Below, piece after piece: positions 59,156 to 64,000 of a stretch of DNA of 64,000 bases. The notes under the pieces were generated by a model. That model worked only from the letters and a program-made list of their open reading frames with translations, had not been told where the DNA came from and ran no database searches. Source of the stretch: Methylomonas sp. ZR1 (GTDB taxonomy: Bacteria; Pseudomonadota; Gammaproteobacteria; Methylococcales; Methylomonadaceae); the NCBI RefSeq assembly GCF_013141865.1, contig NZ_RCST01000001.1:3100001-3164000 (forward strand), in the 5' to 3' direction. Position 1 is the stretch's first letter. Each line of letters starts with the position of its first letter. The position numbers were made by a program, and so were the translations under genes.

Positions 59156-60337
59156 ATGCTGCTGGAAATGAATGTCAAACTGCGTCGCGGTCATTTCGAC
59201 CTCAGCACGCAATGTTCGGTGGGCGACATCAGCGTTGGCCTGTTCGGACAATCCGGCGCCGGCAAAAGCACCTTGCTGGGCTTGATCGCCGGCACTATCC
59301 AGCCGCAAAGCGGGCATATTGCCCTGGACGGCAAGATTTTGTTCGACAGCCGCAAAGGCATCGTGATGCCGCGCGAACAACGGCCGATAGGCGCTGTATT
59401 GCAAATCGATTGCGCCGACGCCAGCGAAACCGTGCGCGACAACTTAACCGCCGCCTATTACCGAACTCTAAAACAGCCCCGGCTATTCAAACCGGACTAT
59501 CTAATCAACTTACTGGAACTGGGCGCCAACCTGGATCAGCCCCTCGAACGGCTCTCGGTTGGTGAGCGTCAGCGCGTGGCACTCGCCCGTTCCCTGCTGA
59601 AATCACCAAAACTATTACTGTTGGACGAAACCTTCGCCGCCATCGGCCATGGTTACCGCTCGCAACTGCTGCCGATTTTAAAACGCCTGCAAGACGAATT
59701 CGGCTTGCCGGTACTGTATGCCAGCCAGTCGCTGGGCGAAATCCTGGAATTGACCGACCAGCTGATCGTGCTGGAACATGGTCAGGTGCTGCGCAGCGGC
59801 TCCTTGCGCGAAGTGGCCAAACAACAAGGTATCTTGCGTTACCTTGGTATTCGCCAGATCGACAACATCTTGCCGATCAGTATCCGCAGTCACGATGTCC
59901 AGGCGGGTTGCAGTATGGCGGACAGTTTCGGTCTGCCGCTGGCATTGCCGCTACGCCCGCAGTTTGCAATCGGCAGCCAGAGCCAGGTATCGATCCGCGC
60001 CAACGACATCGCTCTGTCTCGGGCCTACATTGATGGCATCTCCATTCAGAATCAAATAAAAGGCCGAATCTGCGCGATCATTCCCAGCGGCGAAAGCCTG
60101 ATCGTGCAAGTCGATTGCGGGGGGACTTTATTGGTGGAAATTACGCCGGGCGCCTGTCAGAGCATGGCGTTGCGGGAAGGCGACGTGGTGTATTGCCTGA
60201 TTAAAACTCACGCCATCGTTTATCTGGCCGAGATGGACACCCTACCCTACCAACGCATTGTCAGCCACGGCGACGGCTACTATTATTTGAACAATGCCGG
60301 CGTCGACACCCACAGTGTTTTGGAATACCGCTACTGA
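59156..60337 (+). CDS. ModC-like ABC ATPase with non-canonical motifs
   Basis: 393 residues from the ATG at 59156 (GGAGG 5 bases upstream). It has the ModC layout: an ABC domain (1-215), then a TOBE region (about 285-360). Walker A GQSGAGKSTLLGLIAG is intact. The signature is LSVGERQR in place of LSGGE. Walker B is LLLLDETFAAIG, with the usual P-L-A-A-L-D lost. The switch-loop His is replaced by Gln in VLYASQSLGEI, where VLYVSH is usual. It may be slow or regulatory instead of a working importer ATPase. No modB is present. Confidence 0.82.
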   Translation: MLLEMNVKLRRGHFDLSTQCSVGDISVGLFGQSGAGKSTLLGLIAGTIQPQSGHIALDGKILFDSRKGIVMPREQRPIGAVLQIDCADASETVRDNLTAAYYRTLKQPRLFKPDYLINLLELGANLDQPLERLSVGERQRVALARSLLKSPKLLLLDETFAAIGHGYRSQLLPILKRLQDEFGLPVLYASQSLGEILELTDQLIVLEHGQVLRSGSLREVAKQQGILRYLGIRQIDNILPISIRSHDVQAGCSMADSFGLPLALPLRPQFAIGSQSQVSIRANDIALSRAYIDGISIQNQIKGRICAIIPSGESLIVQVDCGGTLLVEITPGACQSMALREGDVVYCLIKTHAIVYLAEMDTLPYQRIVSHGDGYYYLNNAGVDTHSVLEYRY

Positions 60338-60347
60338 ATTCTGCGGT

Positions 60348-61115
60348 TTATACGGCACCCAAACTGTCGCTGAGAAAAGTATCTAACTGTTGTAGCGCGA
60401 TTGCTTGCCCCGCTGCAACGGCATGGTCTGCGGCAAGGTTATAACCCCAGAGGGCGAGGAATAATTTCACATCCGCCAACTCCGGATGTTTTTGCACCCC
60501 ATCGAGTGCCGGTAGGCGATCCTCAGTGAAATAAATCGGCTGGCCCGGATGCTGAGCTTTCAATCCTTTCAGAACGTCAGGTTTGCTGAGCTTGCGGTCC
60601 ATCCCGAAAATCCTCTCGTCGGCCAATTCAATGTTGTTGGCTCTGAGGATTTCCTTGACGAAGCGTTCTTGCTTGGTCGTAATCACACACCACAAATGCC
60701 TCTGGCCCAAGCGCCGCAATTTTTCCGCAACCCCCGGATACAAAGGATTCTTGGCTATCCAATCGGCACGATCACTGGCAATCCAATTGTCGCGGGTTTC
60801 GCCGAACAGCTTTTTCAAATCGTCGATGCTTAAATGGATTTCGTCCAGCATCCTTTGCACTTTAGCGGCGTAGTTGGCGTAAATAGCGGCAGTGCTTTTG
60901 CCCAAATACATGAGGCGAATGATCAGAATAGCTTCGTAACCCGTCTCGATAATCGGTCGCACTTCGCGAAACTGCTCAACGATAGCCTGAGGTACCGCGT
61001 CAGGCATGTCTTTCCAAATAGTAGTGCCGGCTTTCCAGCCGGTGATCGCGGTTTCTACCGCACTGTCGCAGACAACGCCATCAAAATCCAGTGCATAAAT
61101 AATCGAATCGTTCAT
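60348..61115 (-). CDS. HAD-superfamily hydrolase
   Basis: 255 residues from the ATG at 61115; a GTG at 61139 is an alternative with no better ribosome site. The HAD motif I, YALDFDGVVCDSAVE, is intact, followed by a helical cap. Motif II/III-like segments are VITTKQERFVKEIL (Thr, Lys) and IYFTEDRLPAL with the distal acidic residues. Probably a phosphatase of the phosphoglycolate type; substrate unknown. Convergent with modC. Confidence 0.82.
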   Translation of the reverse strand: MNDSIIYALDFDGVVCDSAVETAITGWKAGTTIWKDMPDAVPQAIVEQFREVRPIIETGYEAILIIRLMYLGKSTAAIYANYAAKVQRMLDEIHLSIDDLKKLFGETRDNWIASDRADWIAKNPLYPGVAEKLRRLGQRHLWCVITTKQERFVKEILRANNIELADERIFGMDRKLSKPDVLKGLKAQHPGQPIYFTEDRLPALDGVQKHPELADVKLFLALWGYNLAADHAVAAGQAIALQQLDTFLSDSLGAV

Positions 61116-61139
61116 TGAAATAGGGGTATCCGGAGTCAC

Positions 61140-61462
61140 GGTAAATGGGAGTTATTGTAACGGATGAAGCGGCGGATAATCTGGATTGCATCGCAAAACT
61201 TTCCGGTCATTGTGTCACCCTCAATCATTATTAACCCGACTCTTAAATACCCCTCGCCTTTTGTCCTTGAGGGCACTGAGTTAATCGAAAGGCGCTCCAG
61301 CCTGGGCTTCCACGCGCTCAGCCCGTAAAGAATACCCGTGATCAATAGGGCCGGGGTAAGCGCTACGAATCCCGCAAAAAACAGGGGCGGAATACACCCC
61401 TGTTTTTAATCGCCTTTACAGTACCGCCAACAAAACAGTTGGCAGTTTTCCGAATACGAAGG
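61140..61462. other. Gap between the HAD and subtilase genes, no coding sequence seen
   Basis: About 320 bases, holding a terminator (61377-61407) and nothing else that I can support. The frames present lack a ribosome site. Confidence 0.5.
61377..61407 (-). terminator. Terminator of the subtilase gene
   Basis: AAAAACAGGGG (61377-61387) pairs with CCCCTGTTTTT (61397-61407) around a 9-base loop. The T run on the minus strand follows the protease stop codon by about 55 bases. Confidence 0.85.
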
Positions 61463-63280
61463 CTACTTACTGACGAGAATACTGACGGTACCGGTTTTAT
61501 TGGCGGTATCGGTGGCAACCGCTTTTATCGAATGGCTGCCGGCAGCCACTTTCTTGACATTCCAGCTATAGCTCAAGGTTTTGTTAGTCGTAGACGACAC
61601 CAGCTTGTTATCGATATAAAGCTGCACTTTAGCGACGGCAACGTCGTCATTAGCAGCAGCAGAGATACCCACCACGCTACCACTCAGTTTCGCACCGTTA
61701 ATCGGGTTAGAAATAGTCACGGTTGGCGCAGCTTGATCCGTGGTGCTTACCGTGGTTTGATTTTGTACGTTCACAGTCACGGCGCTTGATGAACCTTGGT
61801 TTCCGGAAAAGTCAGTCGCCACCGCCATTAAATTGATATTGCCGTTTGCCACAGTCGTGGAATCCCAACTGAATGTGTAAGGCGCAGTGCCATCTGTTCC
61901 GACCAATTTACCCCCTGCGTAAAATGAAACCTGGCTTACTGCGACATTATCATTAGCGTTAACAGCCACAGAGGTTAAACCACTGACCACAGCGCCAGCG
62001 GTTGGAGATGAAATGGCGGCGGTCGGCGCGAGAGTATCTCTAGCCACGGTATTGAGCGCTAATTGCACCGCGGCGTTAGCATTAATACGCCCATAGCCAT
62101 AGTTTGGATCAAAATTAACGCCGGATACTTTATCGGCAGAATCTTTCAGCACTTTTTCGACATCCGCAGGCACCAAATTGGGATTTGCGGCTTGAATCAA
62201 CGCGACTACGCCCGCAGTGACCGGGCTAGAAAATGAAGTCCCGTTCCAATTGGCATATCCGCCACCTCTCAAAAGCGTGGCAATAGAAGTGCCGGGAGCG
62301 GCGACATCAATAAAGGCGCCAAAATTGGACCAACTGGCTTTCGCGTCATTCCAATCGCTTGCTGAAACAGAAATCATGTAGGGATTATCGGTATATCCGG
62401 GATCGACTCCGTCGTTGGCGCCTGCAACAACCACTAATCCGCCTTTGGCATTCATATACTGCGCTGCCGATGACACGGCCGAACTAGCACTCACACCGTA
62501 GCTAATATTCGCGACATCGGCACCATTATCTGCAGCCCAACTCAAACCCCTAGCTATATCGCTCCAATAAGCGTATCCCGTAGAATCGTTAGTAATCCTC
62601 ACCGGCATCACTTTAGCATTCCAGGCCACGCCGGCAACCCCAGTAGCGTTATCGGTGACAGCCGCCGCTGTACCGGCAACAGCCGTACCATGACCATTGA
62701 TGTCAGAGGTATCAGAGCCGCCGTCCACGGCATTCCAGCCCGGAATCATATGATTAGCCAAATCCGGATGCGAACCATCAACGCCGCTATCCAATACAGC
62801 TATAGTAATGCCATCAGCTTTGGAAACATCCCAAGCCCCAGGCGTTTGTATTTTTGCTAAATGCCACGCACCGGCAAAATTCGGATCATTCGGGGTAGTC
62901 GTACTCATGGGCTGAACCATATCCAGCTCAGCGAACTCGATATGGGGATTTTTTGATAATGCCCGTACCACCGCTTCTTCCGCTTGTTCAGGAACGCTAA
63001 CGATATGAACCGGCAAATTGCCGATCTTTTCGCTGCTTTTACCTTGATTGCCCCGCAGAATTTTTTCAAACTCCGCATCCGACAAACCCGCATTGGGTTT
63101 AACTAAAATTTGCCCTGGTTTCCAGGTTTTGGCGACGTTACCAGCTGACGCCGGCAACTGTTGCATATCCTGATTTATTTGCAAAATTTCCTGGTCTAGC
63201 AAGTATTTATCAAGATAAATGATTGCGGGCACTGCCAGTAGCGCGACACCTAAAGTGATGTATAAATTTTTTTTGTTCAT
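61463..63280 (-). CDS. Subtilisin-family (S8) serine protease with Ig-like C-terminal repeats
   Basis: 605 residues from the ATG at 63280, which has GGGG 9 bases upstream; a longer frame lacks one. A hydrophobic N-terminal signal or anchor (LYITLGVALLAVPAIIYL) precedes an inhibitor-like propeptide (about 50-125). The catalytic domain has Asp in ITIAVLDSGVDGSHPDL, His in INGHGTAVAGTAAA and Ser in GTSFSSPVTAGVVAL. Two bacterial Ig-like domains follow (DTLAPTAAISSPTAGAVVSG and DQAAPTVTISNPINGAKLSG), with no sorting signal after them. Secreted or periplasmic. Confidence 0.92.
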   Translation of the reverse strand: MNKKNLYITLGVALLAVPAIIYLDKYLLDQEILQINQDMQQLPASAGNVAKTWKPGQILVKPNAGLSDAEFEKILRGNQGKSSEKIGNLPVHIVSVPEQAEEAVVRALSKNPHIEFAELDMVQPMSTTTPNDPNFAGAWHLAKIQTPGAWDVSKADGITIAVLDSGVDGSHPDLANHMIPGWNAVDGGSDTSDINGHGTAVAGTAAAVTDNATGVAGVAWNAKVMPVRITNDSTGYAYWSDIARGLSWAADNGADVANISYGVSASSAVSSAAQYMNAKGGLVVVAGANDGVDPGYTDNPYMISVSASDWNDAKASWSNFGAFIDVAAPGTSIATLLRGGGYANWNGTSFSSPVTAGVVALIQAANPNLVPADVEKVLKDSADKVSGVNFDPNYGYGRINANAAVQLALNTVARDTLAPTAAISSPTAGAVVSGLTSVAVNANDNVAVSQVSFYAGGKLVGTDGTAPYTFSWDSTTVANGNINLMAVATDFSGNQGSSSAVTVNVQNQTTVSTTDQAAPTVTISNPINGAKLSGSVVGISAAANDDVAVAKVQLYIDNKLVSSTTNKTLSYSWNVKKVAAGSHSIKAVATDTANKTGTVSILVSK

Positions 63281-63512
63281 GACTGTTCCCCTCGTTTTTG
63301 TTTTGAATATCCAAATCTTAAACACCTCATCCTTGGCTTCTTTGCCTTGAGGCTTTCTGAACGTAAGCTAATTTGAATGTTCTGAATTAGCTTTCTGCTT
63401 GGAAGGAAGTCTAAAAAAACTGGGCTGCCATTACTGTGACTTTGCTTTCAGAATCACCATAACAACAATGGGGTAACACATATTGCTAAAGCTACCAGAC
63501 AATTTCTGGAAA

Positions 63513-63541
63513 AAAAAACGCCGGTTTAACCGGCGTTTTTT
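63513..63541 (-). terminator. Bidirectional terminator after the PEP-CTERM gene
   Basis: AAAAAACGCCGGT (63513-63525) pairs with ACCGGCGTTTTTT (63529-63541) around a 3-base loop, with T runs on both strands. Confidence 0.88.
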
Positions 63542-63564
63542 AGGTGTGTAAACAAGTCGGACAA

Positions 63565-64000
63565 TCAGACTTTGCTTTTACGTGACAAACCCATGCCCAA
63601 CAAGCCCATGCCCAGCAAAGCTACAACGCTTGGCTCGGGCACGCTGCCTTGACCACCGCCACCGCCGTCGCGTGTATAGTTACCGATCAGGAAGCCACTA
63701 TCCGAGCAACCTGCACAACCTGCCGTACTTAGTGATTGCAAATGCGCACCCAATTGACCGGCAGGTAACGTAGCTTCCGAGCTCTGTAGTGCCGCTGCGG
63801 AATAAAAGTCATCCAAAGTCCAATTGCGGTTTAAGGTTGCTGTAAATAACAAATTCACGGTATTTGTTACGTCCGCAGCATTGGGTTGGCCTGCCGGATC
63901 GAGTGCTTGAAATGAAAACGAAGGATTGAAACTCCCTCCACCTTGAACTGTTGCAGGAGATTGAATCTCCCAGCCAACTGGATTGTATCCCCCAAAAGTT
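63565..64000 (-). CDS. PEP-CTERM sorting-signal protein, partial (N-terminus beyond the right edge)
   Basis: The C-terminal 144 codons are visible, open through the right edge of the window. The end is a standard PEP-CTERM tag: a Gly-rich spacer, VPEPSVVALLGMGLLGMGLSRKSKV with Pro-Glu-Pro, hydrophobic helix and basic tail. Such proteins are processed by an exosortase and sent to the outer surface or extracellular matrix. The visible mature part (GYNPVGWEIQSPATVQ, FTATLNRNWTLDDFYSA) has no recognised domain; CAGC near residue -45 may form a disulfide. Confidence 0.85.
   Translation of the reverse strand, partial: TFGGYNPVGWEIQSPATVQGGGSFNPSFSFQALDPAGQPNAADVTNTVNLLFTATLNRNWTLDDFYSAAALQSSEATLPAGQLGAHLQSLSTAGCAGCSDSGFLIGNYTRDGGGGGQGSVPEPSVVALLGMGLLGMGLSRKSKV

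Overview
The window looks like the chromosome of a gammaproteobacterial methanotroph of the Methylomonas type. Three things suggest this: the content and order of the housekeeping genes, a NAD-linked molybdenum formate dehydrogenase operon (the last step of C1 oxidation), and nitrogen-fixation accessory genes beside molybdate genes. The genus is inferred from gene content, not from a marker gene. Most of the sequence is ordinary core genome with tightly packed operons.

Layout. 1-957: a broken jetA/DUF3375 gene (Wadjet/Mks-type condensin subunit) running off the left edge. 1203-4480: ilvB-ilvH-ilvC, ended by a strong terminator. 4547-5889: a Tsx-like outer-membrane protein and a small unknown gene. 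6132-7727: pssA and a CHAD protein. 8012-11132: three glycosyltransferase-like genes, the first two AT-rich, probably acquired. 11205-14343: leuA, with a possible leader peptide and leader RNA, then a family 4 uracil-DNA glycosylase and rimI. 14447-15652: a loose region of small genes. 15896-24318: alkaline phosphatase, lnt, an unknown 502-residue protein, 5'-nucleotidase, an acidic SPOR protein, a methyltransferase and DUF1244. 24431-26877: an unknown gene, then yciB, yciI, bolA and a parvulin lipoprotein. 26961-27212: bfd under a perfect Fur-box palindrome. 27401-33367: fdsG-fdsB-fdsA-fdhD-fdsD. 33496-39000: a type I secretion operon (ABC, HlyD, LuxR, TolC). 39112-50462, all on the minus strand: truD, ispF, ispD, ftsB, eno, kdsA, pyrG, a diguanylate cyclase, two small membrane proteins, tilS and accA. 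50551-53279: rarA, a small membrane protein and a DUF2959 lipoprotein. 53372-60337: a nitrogenase/molybdenum cluster. 60348-64000: a HAD hydrolase, a subtilase with Ig-like domains and a partial PEP-CTERM protein.

The most rewarding stretch is 53372-60337. An unrecognised protein, a rhodanese and a NafY/NifX-like protein lie behind a near-consensus sigma-54 promoter with a NifA-type TGT-N10-ACA site about 140 bp upstream. Next to them, modE faces a porin-modA-mop-modC operon across a 12+4+12 bp inverted repeat that looks like a ModE operator. The modC product has lost several conserved ABC residues, and no permease gene (modB) is present. The cluster therefore looks like a molybdenum-handling module tied to nitrogenase and not a standard ModABC importer.

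Other notable points are an ftsB gene with no ATG, GTG or TTG start upstream of its membrane segment, immediately next to an 88-bp palindromic element; and several small genes visible only from ribosome binding site plus reading frame.
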